Under the pieces are notes generated by a model. The model saw nothing but the letters and a program-made list of their open reading frames with translations, did no database searches and was not told the origin of the DNA. Of a stretch of 64,000 bases of DNA, positions 9,817-19,135 are shown one piece after another; the stretch's first letter is position 1, and the number at the start of each line of letters is the position of its first letter. A program made the position numbers and the translations under genes. Source of the DNA: Micromonospora humi (GTDB lineage Bacteria; Actinomycetota; Actinomycetes; Mycobacteriales; Micromonosporaceae); the NCBI RefSeq assembly GCF_900090105.1, contig NZ_FMDM01000020.1, forward strand, positions 37,092 through 101,091, read 5' to 3'.

Positions 9817-10965
9817 TCAGCCGCCCGAGTCGTCCAGCTCGGCGCCCTCCGGCGGGGTGTCGTCGTCGCGGCTGTCCAGCCAGCCGTCGGGCAGGGCGAC
9901 CTTGCCCGGCGAGTTGGTGCGGCCACGCGGCTGGCCCAGCGTCTCGACCGGGAACGGCACCTCCGGGTCGAGCTTGCCGAGCAGGTCGTCGAGCTGGGCC
10001 AGGCTGTCGATCATGGCGAGCGAGCGGCGCAGTTCGCTGCCGATCGGGAAACCCTTCAGATACCAGGCCACGTGCTTGCGGAAGTCGGTGCAGCCGTCCC
10101 GCTCGCCCCGGGCCGGGTTGCGGGCCCCGGCCACGAACTGCTCCACCAGCAACTCGGCGTGCCGCCGCATGGTCACCGCCACCTCGCCGAGGGTCGGCAG
10201 GCGCCGGTCGGTACGGCCGTCGAACGCGGCCTCCAGGTCGGCGAAGAGCCACGGCCGGCCCAGGCAGCCACGCCCCACCACCACGCCGTCCACCCCGGTG
10301 TGGGCGACCATCCGCAGCGCGTCCTCGCCCTCCCAGATGTCGCCGTTGCCGAGCACCGGCACGTCGAGCGCCGCCTTGAGGGTGGCGATGGCGTCCCAGT
10401 CGGCCGTGCCCGAGTAACGCTGCGCCGCCGTACGCCCGTGCAGGGCGACCGCCGCGACGCCGGCGTCCTGGGCGGCGAGCCCGGCCTCGACGTACGTCAG
10501 GTGGTCGTCGTCGATGCCCTTGCGCATCTTGACCGTGACCGGCACCCCGGCGGGCGACGCGGCGTCCACCGCGGCCCTGACCAGCCGGGCGAAGAGCCGG
10601 CGCCGCCACGGCAGCGCGGAGCCGCCGCCCCGGCGGGTGACCTTGGGGACCGGGCAGCCGAAGTTGAGGTCGATGTGGTCGGCGAGGTCCCGCTCGACCA
10701 CGATCCGCACGGCGGCGGCGGTGATCTCCGGGTCGGTGCCGTAGAGCTGGAGGCTGCGGGGGTGCTCCTCGGCGCCGAACGCGATCATGCGCAGCGTCTT
10801 CGGGTTCCGCTCGACGAGCGCCCGCGTGGTGATCATCTCGCAGACGTAGATGCCGCCGCCCTGCTCCCGGCAGAGTCGCCGGAAGCCGACGTTGGTGATC
10901 CCGGCCATCGGCGCGAGCACCACCGGCGGCCACACCTCGTACGGCCCGATCTTCAACTCACTCAC
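9817..10965 (-). CDS. dusB: tRNA-dihydrouridine synthase (DusB/NifR3 family)
   Basis: A 382-residue FMN-dependent enzyme that reduces uridine to dihydrouridine in tRNA using NAD(P)H. The N-terminal barrel shows LAPMAGITNVGFRRLC, the catalytic cysteine C104 in DLNFGCPVPKVTRRGGGSAL, and phosphate-binding glycines in VLGNGDIWEGEDA and VVVGRGCLGRPWLF. The C-terminal helical tRNA-binding domain ends with an acidic tail. Length and motifs are normal. The gene begins next to a GGGGGCCCC-type intergenic repeat. Its product acts in the cytoplasm on tRNA and has no evident functional link to the neighbours. Confidence 0.95.
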   Translation of the reverse strand: MSELKIGPYEVWPPVVLAPMAGITNVGFRRLCREQGGGIYVCEMITTRALVERNPKTLRMIAFGAEEHPRSLQLYGTDPEITAAAVRIVVERDLADHIDLNFGCPVPKVTRRGGGSALPWRRRLFARLVRAAVDAASPAGVPVTVKMRKGIDDDHLTYVEAGLAAQDAGVAAVALHGRTAAQRYSGTADWDAIATLKAALDVPVLGNGDIWEGEDALRMVAHTGVDGVVVGRGCLGRPWLFADLEAAFDGRTDRRLPTLGEVAVTMRRHAELLVEQFVAGARNPARGERDGCTDFRKHVAWYLKGFPIGSELRRSLAMIDSLAQLDDLLGKLDPEVPFPVETLGQPRGRTNSPGKVALPDGWLDSRDDDTPPEGAELDDSGG

Positions 10966-10975
10966 CGCCCAAGTG

Positions 10976-11030
10976 TAAGGAGGGGGCCCCGCTTAACGCT
11001 TTCTGCATAGGCGGGGGCCCCGCTTAACAC
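10976..11030. repeat. GGGGGCCCC-type intergenic palindromic repeat, copy 1
   Basis: A ~55-nt element with two GGGGGCCCCGCTTAAC units separated by GCTTTCTGCATAGGC. It belongs to a family with copies at 12101, 19081, 49488 and 58559. It lies just upstream of dusB. Confidence 0.8.
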
Positions 11031-11142
11031 GGCGCATATCACAGCGCCTGTGGGAGGTGCGGGGTTTCCACAGGCGGACGGTTGTCCACAGGACGGGGGC
11101 GACGGGCAGCACGGACACCCGCCTCTCGCCCACGCTTGCCGG

Positions 11143-12105
11143 ATGGTCGATCACCCGCCCCGGCTGGCGGACGTCGCGCACCGCCAGCAGGACCTGGTCA
11201 CGCGCGTCCAACTGCTGCAAGCCGGGTACGACGACATGTTCATCTACCGGCAGACCCGCCGGGGCCGCTGGCAACGCGTGCTGCCGGCGACGTACGCCCT
11301 GGTCACCGGCGTGCTGACCGACGAGCAGCGGCGGATCTCCGCGGCCCTGTACGCCGGCCGGGGGGCCCAGCTCACCGGGCTGTCCGCGCTCTCCTGGTAC
11401 GGCTTCCGATACAGTCCGCGGACCACCGACGTACACCTGCTCGTCCCGCACTCGACGAGCCGCAAGTCGACAGGTCACGTGCTGGTGTCCCGGGCCCTGT
11501 CGCTCGACCCCAGGGCGCGGCCGACCGCCCACTACCCGGTCTGCTCGCCCGCGCGGGCCGTCGTCGACGCCGCCCGTGACCTGCGCGACCTACGGACGGT
11601 ACGGGCGATCGTGGCCGAGGCCGTGCAACGGAGCTTCACCGACCTGGCCGCCCTGGACGAGGAGATCGTCCGGGCCCGGCGCAGCCGTACGGCGCTGGTC
11701 CGGAAGGCGTTCCACGAGGTGACCGCCGGCACCCGCTCCGCGCCGGAGGCCGAGCTGCGGGACTGCCTCGCCGGGAGCCGGCTGCTCCCGGAGATCCTCT
11801 GGAACCCGCGACTGACCACCGCTGACGGGCACACGCTGCCGACCCCCGACGGCTACCTTGCCGAGTCGGCGCTGGCGCTGGAGGTCGACTCGCGGGAGTA
11901 CCACTTCAGCCCGGACGGTTGGGCGCGCACGCTCGACCGCCACAACGAGCTGAGCCGGCTCGGGGTGATGATCCTGCACTTCACCCCGGCGCAGGTCCGA
12001 CGCGAGCCCGAGCGGGTGCGCCGGACGGTGGAGCAGGCGCACGCCTCCCGCCAGGGTCTGGCCGCCGCCGTCGCCGTGCATGCCGCCCCGGCGGCGGGGT
12101 GTTAA
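11143..12105 (+). CDS. AbiEi-like N-terminus plus DUF559/Vsr-like nuclease-fold protein
   Basis: A 320-residue protein of a group common in actinomycetes, function unknown. Residues 1-110 resemble the AbiEi / type IV antitoxin N-terminal winged helix and following domain (RLADVAHRQQDLVTRVQLLQ, RQTRRGRWQRVLPATYAL, AQLTGLSALSWYGF, VHLLVPHSTSRK). The C-terminal part resembles the DUF559/very-short-patch-repair endonuclease fold: LALEVDSREYHF with the E-D acidic pair, then RHNELSRLGVMILHFTPAQV. No partner toxin gene is adjacent. The ATG at 11143 follows a CACGCTTGCCGG context without a clear Shine-Dalgarno. The TAA stop codon is supplied by the intergenic repeat that begins at 12101, suggesting the repeat trimmed or rewrote the gene's end. 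Confidence 0.7.
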   Translation: MVDHPPRLADVAHRQQDLVTRVQLLQAGYDDMFIYRQTRRGRWQRVLPATYALVTGVLTDEQRRISAALYAGRGAQLTGLSALSWYGFRYSPRTTDVHLLVPHSTSRKSTGHVLVSRALSLDPRARPTAHYPVCSPARAVVDAARDLRDLRTVRAIVAEAVQRSFTDLAALDEEIVRARRSRTALVRKAFHEVTAGTRSAPEAELRDCLAGSRLLPEILWNPRLTTADGHTLPTPDGYLAESALALEVDSREYHFSPDGWARTLDRHNELSRLGVMILHFTPAQVRREPERVRRTVEQAHASRQGLAAAVAVHAAPAAGC

Positions 12106-12155
12106 GCGGGGGCCCTTCCTCTACCGAATGCGTTAAGAGGGGCCCCCGCCTTACA
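12101..12155. repeat. GGGGGCCCC-type intergenic palindromic repeat, copy 2
   Basis: It begins GTTAAGCGGGGGCCC, contains CTCTACCGAATGCGTTAAG and ends GGGGCCCCCGCCTTAC. It overlaps the last codons of the AbiEi/DUF559-like gene (its TAA is the stop) and ends 3 nt before the glyS stop, filling the whole space between two convergent genes. It could act as a bidirectional terminator. Confidence 0.8.
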
Positions 12156-12157
12156 CC

Positions 12158-13537
<1,380 letters not shown>

Positions 13538-13650
13538 GTTTCCTCCTACGCCGGCTGGCGGTCGGCGCGGTTGAGATGGATGATTCCGGGCTGTTCGGGA
13601 CAACGGTACGACCGCGTCGGCCCCGAGCCCAGCAGAATACCGGGGGCCGG

Positions 13651-14196
13651 TCAGCGCACCCCGCAGACCTCCATGCCGCCCGTCTGCCGGTCGGGGGCCA
13701 GCGTCACGGTCTGCGCCTCCCGCCGGCCGCCGGCCAGCGTGACGTCCACCGGCACGGTCAGCGAGGCGGTGTCGACCTGACCGACCCGGTAGCCGGAGAT
13801 CTGCGGCTCGGTGGCGGCCCGCTGCGCGAAATCCGACCGGGACTCGCGCCGCCGGGCGTCGTCGCAGAGCCGGTCGTACGCCTTGGACCACTCCCGGGCG
13901 ACCAACGCCTGGTAGTAGTCGTCGGTGACCGCCCGGCCCTGCTCGCCGACCGCCTGCACGTTGCTCACGGCCAGGCCGATGATCGCCGCGCCGCCTCCGC
14001 CGCAGCAGAGCAGCACGGCCAGCGCGCCGACGCCGAGGGCGAGCCAGAGCCGGGACCGCCCGCCCTCGGTGGGCGGGGCGGCGAACGGCGGCGCGACGCC
14101 GGGACCGGCCGGCGGCGCGGGGACGCCCGGGTCCGCCGGTGGCGCGCCGGGCGGCACGGGTGGCGGGGGCGGTGCGGCCGGTCCGGGAGCGGTCAT
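13651..14196 (-). CDS. Pro-rich single-pass membrane protein with extracytoplasmic domain
   Basis: A 181-residue protein, not assigned to a function. Residues 1-45 are a Pro/Ala/Gly-rich cytoplasmic tail. Residues about 48-75 form one transmembrane helix (LWLALGVGALAVLLCCGGGG). The outer domain contains DDYYQALVAREWSKAYDRLCDDARRRES and then a beta-rich part (YRVGQVDTASLTVPVDVTLAGGRREAQTVTLAP) with two cysteines, C around 115 and near the C-terminus, that may form a disulfide. This layout resembles actinobacterial DUF4878-type proteins. It is transcribed toward glyS. Confidence 0.72.
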   Translation of the reverse strand: MTAPGPAAPPPPPVPPGAPPADPGVPAPPAGPGVAPPFAAPPTEGGRSRLWLALGVGALAVLLCCGGGGAAIIGLAVSNVQAVGEQGRAVTDDYYQALVAREWSKAYDRLCDDARRRESRSDFAQRAATEPQISGYRVGQVDTASLTVPVDVTLAGGRREAQTVTLAPDRQTGGMEVCGVR

Positions 14197-14221
14197 ACGC
14201 GCCAGGGTAGTGCCCCGGGTC

Positions 14222-14563
14222 TCAGCGGTACGGGCCTGCGGCCCGATCGCTGGCGGCGACGACGATCTCGCCCTGCGGGGCGGCGGACGCGAGCGTCTCG
14301 TACGCCGACGGCTCGTCCACCGATCGGGCGAGCAGCGGCACGGCGGTGACCTTGACGTCGAAGCCGCCGAGCGCCCGCCGGTAGGCCCCGACCGACTCCC
14401 ACTCGGTGAGCAGGCACCAGTGGTCCGGGTCGTCGAGCGCCCGCAGCAGCTCACCGCGCAGGTAGCCGGGGCGGGCGGCGAGCGCGGCGAGCGCCGCGTG
14501 CGCCTCCCGGGTGAACTCGTCAGCCGTTTCGGCGTCCACCACGAACCGGTTGGTGACCAGCAC
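14222..14563 (-). CDS. Antibiotic biosynthesis monooxygenase (ABM) domain protein
   Basis: A 113-residue protein with the ABM dimeric ferredoxin-like fold: LVTNRFVVDAETADEFTREAHAALAALAARPGYLRGELLRALDDPDHWCLLTEWES is the standard order of strand, helix, loop and strand. Members include heme-degrading and quinol monooxygenases, but most are uncharacterised, and no heme-ligand motif stands out here. The GTG start has GAGGAGG 6 nt upstream. It is divergent from a small membrane protein gene with only 27 nt between starts. Confidence 0.72.
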   Translation of the reverse strand: MLVTNRFVVDAETADEFTREAHAALAALAARPGYLRGELLRALDDPDHWCLLTEWESVGAYRRALGGFDVKVTAVPLLARSVDEPSAYETLASAAPQGEIVVAASDRAAGPYR

Positions 14564-14590
14564 GGCGTTCCTCCTCGTAGAGTTTGTGGC

Positions 14591-14854
14591 ATGCAGCGTA
14601 CGCAGAGTCCCGTGCTGTCCCGGTTGGCCCGGCTCAACCCGACGACGGTGTTCCTCGCCGCGCTGGTCCTGGTGCTGGTCGGCCTCTTCGCGCCCGGTCC
14701 GGCCGGCGGCGTCCTGTTGCTGGTGCTGGCCGCCGGGCTGGTCTGGTTGATGTCGGTCACCTGGCCGGTGCAGGCCCCGGCGACCCGGGTGCTCCGGCTG
14801 CTGATGCTCACCCTGCTGATCGCGGTGGCGCTGGCCAAGCTGATGGTCGGTTGA
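14591..14854 (+). CDS. Small two- to three-helix membrane protein
   Basis: An 87-residue hydrophobic protein of unknown function. Two or three membrane segments are visible (TTVFLAALVLVLVGLFAP, GGVLLLVLAAGLVWLMSVTW, VLRLLMLTLLIAVALAKLMV). Actinobacterial counterparts carry a DUF6703-type annotation, which I cannot confirm. A TAGAGT hexamer ends 6 nt before the ATG, which fits a leaderless transcript. Confidence 0.62.
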   Translation: MQRTQSPVLSRLARLNPTTVFLAALVLVLVGLFAPGPAGGVLLLVLAAGLVWLMSVTWPVQAPATRVLRLLMLTLLIAVALAKLMVG

Positions 14855-14900
14855 GCCGCGCCGCGGAGCTGACCTGGGCCGACATGCAAGCATGCGTTTT

Positions 14901-14921
14901 TGACAATAATTTTCGTTGTCG
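14901..14921 (+). promoter_or_regulatory. Zur box upstream of znuA
   Basis: An AT-rich imperfect palindrome in an otherwise GC-rich region: TGACAAT at the left end and GTTGTCG at the right, joined by AATTTTC. It matches the actinobacterial Zur-box pattern TGAxAATxATTTTCAxTxTCA. It ends 15 nt before the znuA ATG. Zinc-bound Zur would repress the znuACB operon. A zur gene lies downstream in the same cluster. Confidence 0.8.
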
Positions 14922-14936
14922 CGGACAGTTGGTCCC

Positions 14937-15875
14937 ATGACCGTTCGTGCCACCCCCCGCGCCCTGGCCGCCGCCACCGTCGCCCTGCTCACCCTGGGCG
15001 GCGTCGCCGCCTGCTCGGACGCCGGCGGGGGCGCCGACCCGGACAAGGTCGACGTGGTGGCCGCGTTCTATCCGCTCCAGTTCCTCACCGAGCGGATCGG
15101 CGGCGACCGGGTGACGGTGGACAACCTCACCAAGCCGGGCGCGGAGCCGCACGACCTGGAGCTGAACCCCCGCCAGGTCGGCCAGGTGGTCGACGCCGAG
15201 CTGATCGTCTACCTGACCGGTTTCCAGCCGGCCGTGGACGAGGCGGTCGAGCAGAACGGCGGCGACCGGGCGTTCGACGTGGCAGGCGTGGCGCCGCTGC
15301 GCGACGCCGCCGCCGGCGGTCACGAGCACGAGGGCGAGGCCGGCCACGAGGAGGAGAGCGGCGGCAAGGACCCGCACCTCTGGCTCGACCCGACCCGGCT
15401 GGCCGCCGTCGGCGACAAGCTCGCCGAGCGCCTCGGCGTGGTCGATCCGGACCACGCCGCCGACTACACCGCCCGCGCCGGCGCGCTGCGCGCCGAACTG
15501 GCGACGCTCGACACCGAGTACGCCGAGGGCCTGCGCACCTGCCAGCGCCGGGAGATCGTGACCAGCCACACCGCCTTCGGCTACCTGGCCGCGCACTACG
15601 AGCTGGAACAGATCGGCCTCACCGGGCTCACCCCGGAGTCCGAGCCGTCGCCGCAGCGCCTCGCCGAGGTGGCGAAGGAGGCCCGGGAGCACCGGGCCGG
15701 CACGATCTTCTTCGAGACGCTGGTGAGCCCGAAGGTGGCCGAGACGATCGCCCGGGAGGTCGGGGCGAGGACCGCGGTCCTGGACCCGATCGAGGGCCCG
15801 CCGGCCGAGGGCGACTACCTCACCGCGATGCGCGCCAACCTCCAGACCCTGCGAACCGCCCTGGACTGCTCATGA
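14937..15875 (+). CDS. znuA: Zinc ABC transporter substrate-binding lipoprotein
   Basis: A 312-residue cluster 9 (A-I) metal-binding protein. A lipoprotein signal ends GGVAAC with lipidated C26. The mature part begins VVAAFYPLQFLTERIGGDRV, with the metal-ligand motif KPGAEPHDLELNPRQV. A His/Glu-rich loop at about residues 125-140 (GGHEHEGEAGHEEE) precedes KDPHLWLDP, the loop being typical of zinc- rather than manganese-specific members. Later ligands are in TSHTAFGYLAAHY and EPSPQRLAEV. The protein delivers zinc to ZnuBC at the outer face of the membrane. The stop overlaps the znuC start by ATGA. The Zur box lies immediately upstream. Confidence 0.95.
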   Translation: MTVRATPRALAAATVALLTLGGVAACSDAGGGADPDKVDVVAAFYPLQFLTERIGGDRVTVDNLTKPGAEPHDLELNPRQVGQVVDAELIVYLTGFQPAVDEAVEQNGGDRAFDVAGVAPLRDAAAGGHEHEGEAGHEEESGGKDPHLWLDPTRLAAVGDKLAERLGVVDPDHAADYTARAGALRAELATLDTEYAEGLRTCQRREIVTSHTAFGYLAAHYELEQIGLTGLTPESEPSPQRLAEVAKEAREHRAGTIFFETLVSPKVAETIAREVGARTAVLDPIEGPPAEGDYLTAMRANLQTLRTALDCS

Positions 15876-16636
15876 CCTCACCGGTGCTCGAGATCGCGCA
15901 CGCCACCGTCGGCTACGACGGCCGGCCGGTGCTGCGCGACGTCTCGCTGACCCTGACCGCCGGCGAGGTGGTCGCCGTGCTCGGCGCCAACGGCTCCGGC
16001 AAGTCGACGCTGGTCCGCGCCGCGCTCGGGCTGGTGCCGATCGGCGCCGGGTCGGTCGCCCTCTTCGGCACGCCGCAGCGCCGCTTCCGGCAGTGGCACC
16101 GCATCGGGTACGTCCCGCAGCGGCTCGGCGCCGGCGGCGGGGTGCCCGCCACGGTGACCGAGGTGGTGGCGTCCGGGCGGCTGGCCCGCCGGGGCGTGCT
16201 CCGGCCGGCCGGGCGGGCCGACCGGGCGGCGGTGGCGGCGGCGCTGCGCGCGGTCGGGCTGGCCGACCGGGCCGGCGACCCGGTGGCCACCCTCTCCGGG
16301 GGCCAGCAGCAGCGCGTGCTGATCGCCCGGGCGCTGGCCGGCGGGCCGGAGCTGCTGGTGCTCGACGAGCCGACCGCCGGGGTGGACGCGGCCAGCCAGG
16401 AGGCGTTCGCCGGGGCGCTGCGCGCGTTCCGCGACGGCGGGGGCACGGTGCTGCTGGTCGCCCACGAGCTGGGGCCGCTGCGCCCGCTGATCAGCCGGGC
16501 CGTGGTGGTGCACCAGGGCGGGATCGCCCACGACGGCGCGGTGCCCGAGCCGGCCGGCCACCACGCCGACCCGGACCACGAGCACGTGCACCCGCACTGC
16601 GACGAGGAGCCCGCCGGGCTCTGGAGGAGCATCTGA
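15872..16636 (+). CDS. znuC: Zinc ABC transporter ATP-binding protein
   Basis: A 254-residue ABC ATPase with Walker A GANGSGKST (residues 38-46), Q-loop in GYVPQRLG, signature LSGGQQQR, Walker B LLVLDEPTAG and H-loop VAHEL. The C-terminus is histidine-rich (HHADPDHEHVHPHCDEE), a feature of zinc systems that may sense or buffer metal. It is the middle gene of znuACB, overlapping znuA by 4 nt and separated from znuB by a single base, which implies translational coupling. Confidence 0.96.
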   Translation: MTSPVLEIAHATVGYDGRPVLRDVSLTLTAGEVVAVLGANGSGKSTLVRAALGLVPIGAGSVALFGTPQRRFRQWHRIGYVPQRLGAGGGVPATVTEVVASGRLARRGVLRPAGRADRAAVAAALRAVGLADRAGDPVATLSGGQQQRVLIARALAGGPELLVLDEPTAGVDAASQEAFAGALRAFRDGGGTVLLVAHELGPLRPLISRAVVVHQGGIAHDGAVPEPAGHHADPDHEHVHPHCDEEPAGLWRSI

Positions 16637-16637
16637 G

Positions 16638-17516
16638 ATGGACCTCTTCCAGTACGACTTCATGCTCCGCGCCCTGGTCGGCGCGCTGGTCATCGGGCTC
16701 GCCGCGCCGGCGCTCGGCATCTACCTGGTGCAGCGCCGGCTGGCGCTGATCGGTGACGGCATCGGCCACGTGGCGCTCACCGGCGTCGGCGCCGGGCTGC
16801 TGCTCAACCGCTCCCCCGTACTGGTGGCGGTGCTCGCCGCCACGCTCGGCGCGGTGGTCATCGAGCTGGTCCGCGCGTACGGGCGTACCTCCGGGGACCT
16901 GGCGCTGGCGCTGCTCTTCTACGGCGGGATCGCCGGCGGCGTGATGCTGGTCGGGCTCTCCGACGCCAGCAGCGGGTCGCTCAACGCGTACCTCTTCGGG
17001 TCGCTGACCACGACGTCGCCGGCCGACCTGGTCACCATCGGCGTGCTCGGCGCGGTGCTGCTGGTGACCATGCTGGTGCTGCGTCCGGCGCTGTTCGCGG
17101 TCTGCCACGACGAGGAGTACGCGCGGGTCTCCGGCCTGCCGGTGCGGGCGCTGAACCTGCTCATCGCGGTCGGCACCGCGGTGACCGTGACCATCGCCAT
17201 GCGGGCGGTCGGGGTGCTGCTGATCAGCGCGCTGATGGTGGTGCCGGTGGCCACCGCCCAGCAGGTGACCCGCGGGTTCCGGTCCACCATGACCGCGGCC
17301 ATGGCGCTGGGCCTGTTCGCCGCCGGGGCCGGGGTCTGGGTGGCGGCCACCGCCGACACCGCGCCCGGCGCCTCGGTGGTGCTGGTGGCGATCGGCTCGT
17401 TCCTGGCGGTGGCGTTGCTGGCGGCGGGCGCCCGGGCGCTGCTGCGGCGGCGGGGCCGGTCCACGCCGGCCGCGCACCCGGTCGAGCCGGCCGAGCACGA
17501 GGTGCTGCTCGGATGA
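16638..17516 (+). CDS. znuB: Zinc ABC transporter permease
   Basis: A 292-residue ABC-3 family permease with about eight membrane segments. The signature region LVQRRLALIGDGIGHVALTGVGAGLLL lies near residues 30-57, and MRAVGVLLISALMVVPVATAQQ lies around residue 185. The tail is polar and basic. It forms the membrane channel for ZnuC and receives Zn2+ from ZnuA. The downstream smtB gene is 34 nt away and may share the transcript. Confidence 0.95.
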   Translation: MDLFQYDFMLRALVGALVIGLAAPALGIYLVQRRLALIGDGIGHVALTGVGAGLLLNRSPVLVAVLAATLGAVVIELVRAYGRTSGDLALALLFYGGIAGGVMLVGLSDASSGSLNAYLFGSLTTTSPADLVTIGVLGAVLLVTMLVLRPALFAVCHDEEYARVSGLPVRALNLLIAVGTAVTVTIAMRAVGVLLISALMVVPVATAQQVTRGFRSTMTAAMALGLFAAGAGVWVAATADTAPGASVVLVAIGSFLAVALLAAGARALLRRRGRSTPAAHPVEPAEHEVLLG

Positions 17517-17550
17517 GGCCGGCGCAACCGGCAGTGGTTATCGTTACGGG

Positions 17551-17853
17551 GTGACCGGCACCAACGGGTACGACGCCTTCGAGGGCGCGGGCGAGCTGCT
17601 GCGCGCCCTCTCCGCCCCGATCCGGCTCGCCATCGTGAGCGAGCTGGCCGAGGGCGAGCGCTGCGTGCACGAGCTGGTCGAGACGCTCGGCGCGCCACAG
17701 CCGCTGGTCTCCCAGCACCTGCGGGTGCTGCGCGGGGCCGGCGTGGTGCGCGGCTCGCGGCGCGGCCGGGAGATCGCGTACGCGCTGGTCGACGAGCACG
17801 TCGCGCACATCGTGGCGGACGCGGTCAGCCACGCCGGGGAGGGACCGTCATGA
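17551..17853 (+). CDS. smtB: ArsR/SmtB-family metal-responsive repressor
   Basis: A 100-residue winged-helix repressor: ELLRALSAPIRLAIVSELAEG, then recognition helix APQPLVSQHLRVLRGAGVV and wing GSRRGREIAYALV. A C-terminal helix with DEHVAHIVADAVSH carries His/Asp residues of the alpha5 zinc site seen in SmtB-type members. The gene overlaps zur by GTCATGA context (4 nt). In M. tuberculosis the smtB-furB(zur) pair has the same order beside glyS, and there zinc relieves SmtB repression of zur. By analogy this protein probably adjusts Zur levels to zinc. The start is GTG. Confidence 0.88.
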   Translation: MTGTNGYDAFEGAGELLRALSAPIRLAIVSELAEGERCVHELVETLGAPQPLVSQHLRVLRGAGVVRGSRRGREIAYALVDEHVAHIVADAVSHAGEGPS

Positions 17854-18245
17854 CCACCGGCACCCCACGCACCACCCGGCAGCGCAGCGCGGTGAGCGCG
17901 CTGCTGGACGAGGTCGAGGGCTTCCACAGCGCCCAGGACCTGCACGCCATGCTGCGCCGCCGCGGCGACCGGATCGGGCTGACCACGGTCTACCGGACGC
18001 TCCAGGTGCTGGCCGACGCCGACGAGATCGACGTGATGCGCCCGCCGGGTGGCGAGCACCTCTACCGGCGGTGCAGCGGCGGTCACCACCACCACCTGGT
18101 CTGCCGGGCCTGCGGCCGTACCGTCGAGGTGGCCGGGCCGGCGGTGGAGAAGTGGGCGGACCGGATCTCCGCCGAGCACGGCTTCACCGAGGTCAGCCAC
18201 ACCTTCGAGATCTTCGGCACCTGCCCGGCCTGCGCCGGCCGGTAA
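17850..18245 (+). CDS. zur: Fur-family zinc uptake regulator
   Basis: A 131-residue Fur-family protein. The winged helix is RQRSAVSALLDEVEGFHSAQDLHAML with recognition helix GLTTVYRTLQVLADADEIDV. The dimerisation domain contains the regulatory metal site region GGHHHHLVCRAC and the structural zinc pair CRAC / CPAC. Linkage to znuACB, the Zur box at znuA and smtB identifies it as Zur rather than Fur. With bound Zn2+ it would repress high-affinity zinc uptake. It overlaps smtB by 4 nt. Confidence 0.93.
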   Translation: MTTGTPRTTRQRSAVSALLDEVEGFHSAQDLHAMLRRRGDRIGLTTVYRTLQVLADADEIDVMRPPGGEHLYRRCSGGHHHHLVCRACGRTVEVAGPAVEKWADRISAEHGFTEVSHTFEIFGTCPACAGR

Positions 18246-18290
18246 ATCCGACCGGTGCCGGCACGGCTGAGCCGTGGCAGGCTGTCCGGC

Positions 18291-18896
18291 GTGAAGATCT
18301 ACGCCGACCGTTTTCCGACCGCCCTCCGCCAGCTCCTGACCGACCTGCTCGTGGTCGTCTGGGTGTACGCGGCGATCCGCTTCGCGCTCTGGCTGCACGA
18401 CCTGGTGGAGAAGCTCGCCGTACCCGGGCAGAAGCTGGAGGGCGCGGGCGGCGGCCTGGCCGACAACCTGGCCGACGCCGGCGGCAAGGTGGGCCGGGTG
18501 CCGCTGGTCGGCGACGAGCTGACCGCCCCCTTCACCCGGGCCGCCGACGCCGCCCGCGCGATGGCCGACGCCGGCCGCGACCAGCAGGAGCTGGTCGGGC
18601 AACTGGCGCTCGCGCTGGCCGTCGCGGCGCTGGTGTTCCCGCTCGGCCTGGTGCTGTTCGGCTGGTTGCCGCTGCGGGTGCGCTGGATGCGCCGCGCCGG
18701 CGCGGCGAAGGCGATGGCCGCCGCGCCGGCCGGCCGGGACCTGCTGGCGCTGCGCGCGCTCGCCGGCCAGCCGCTGTCGAAGCTCACCAGGATCGCGCCG
18801 GACGTGGCCGAGGCGTGGCGGCGCGGCGACGACGCCACCGTCGACGCGCTCGCCGCGCTGGAGCTGCGCGGACTGGGGCTGCGCGGCGGCCGGTAG
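18291..18896 (+). CDS. Two-helix membrane protein of unknown function
   Basis: A 201-residue protein conserved in actinomycetes but not functionally assigned. The first membrane segment is near residues 14-32 (LLTDLLVVVWVYAAIRFALWL). A Gly/Ala-rich region (EGAGGGLADNLADAGGKVG) and an amphipathic helix follow. The second membrane segment is near residues 108-130 (LALALAVAALVFPLGLVLFG). The C-terminal domain is cytoplasmic and basic. The start is GTG at 18291; the longer frame lacks a ribosome-binding site. It lies between zur and a small membrane protein gene on the same strand. Confidence 0.68.
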   Translation: MKIYADRFPTALRQLLTDLLVVVWVYAAIRFALWLHDLVEKLAVPGQKLEGAGGGLADNLADAGGKVGRVPLVGDELTAPFTRAADAARAMADAGRDQQELVGQLALALAVAALVFPLGLVLFGWLPLRVRWMRRAGAAKAMAAAPAGRDLLALRALAGQPLSKLTRIAPDVAEAWRRGDDATVDALAALELRGLGLRGGR

Positions 18897-18905
18897 GGTG
18901 TGCCG

Positions 18906-19076
18906 GTGCTGTACTTCCTGATCGTCGTCGCCGTGCTGCTGCTGGTCTACGCGGGCGTGCTGGTGAGCTTCGTCCGCAAGGGCCGCAAGATCCCGCCGTC
19001 GGCGTACCTGGTGCTGGCCGCCCTCAACGGCCTGATCCTCGCCGCGGTGATCGCCTGGGCGGTCGCCCGCGGGTGA
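18906..19076 (+). CDS. Small membrane protein, 56 residues
   Basis: A short open frame begins MLYFLIVVAVLLLVYAGVLV, continues with a charged turn (RKGRKIPPSAY) and a second hydrophobic segment (LNGLILAAVIAWAVA). Two transmembrane helices with a positive loop suggest an integral membrane protein. It starts 9 nt after the preceding stop, so it is probably in the same operon. Function is unknown. Confidence 0.62.
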   Translation: MLYFLIVVAVLLLVYAGVLVSFVRKGRKIPPSAYLVLAALNGLILAAVIAWAVARG

Positions 19077-19080
19077 GCGG

Positions 19081-19135
19081 TGTTAAAGGGGGCCCCCGCC
19101 TCTACCGAAAGCGTTAAGAAGGGGCCCCTCCTTTC
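19081..19135. repeat. GGGGGCCCC-type intergenic palindromic repeat, copy 3
   Basis: It begins TGTTAAAGGGGGCCCCCGCC, contains CTCTACCGAAAGCGTTAAG and ends GGGGCCCCTCCTTTC. It fills the gap between convergent genes and touches the stop of the acyl-CoA dehydrogenase. Confidence 0.8.
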
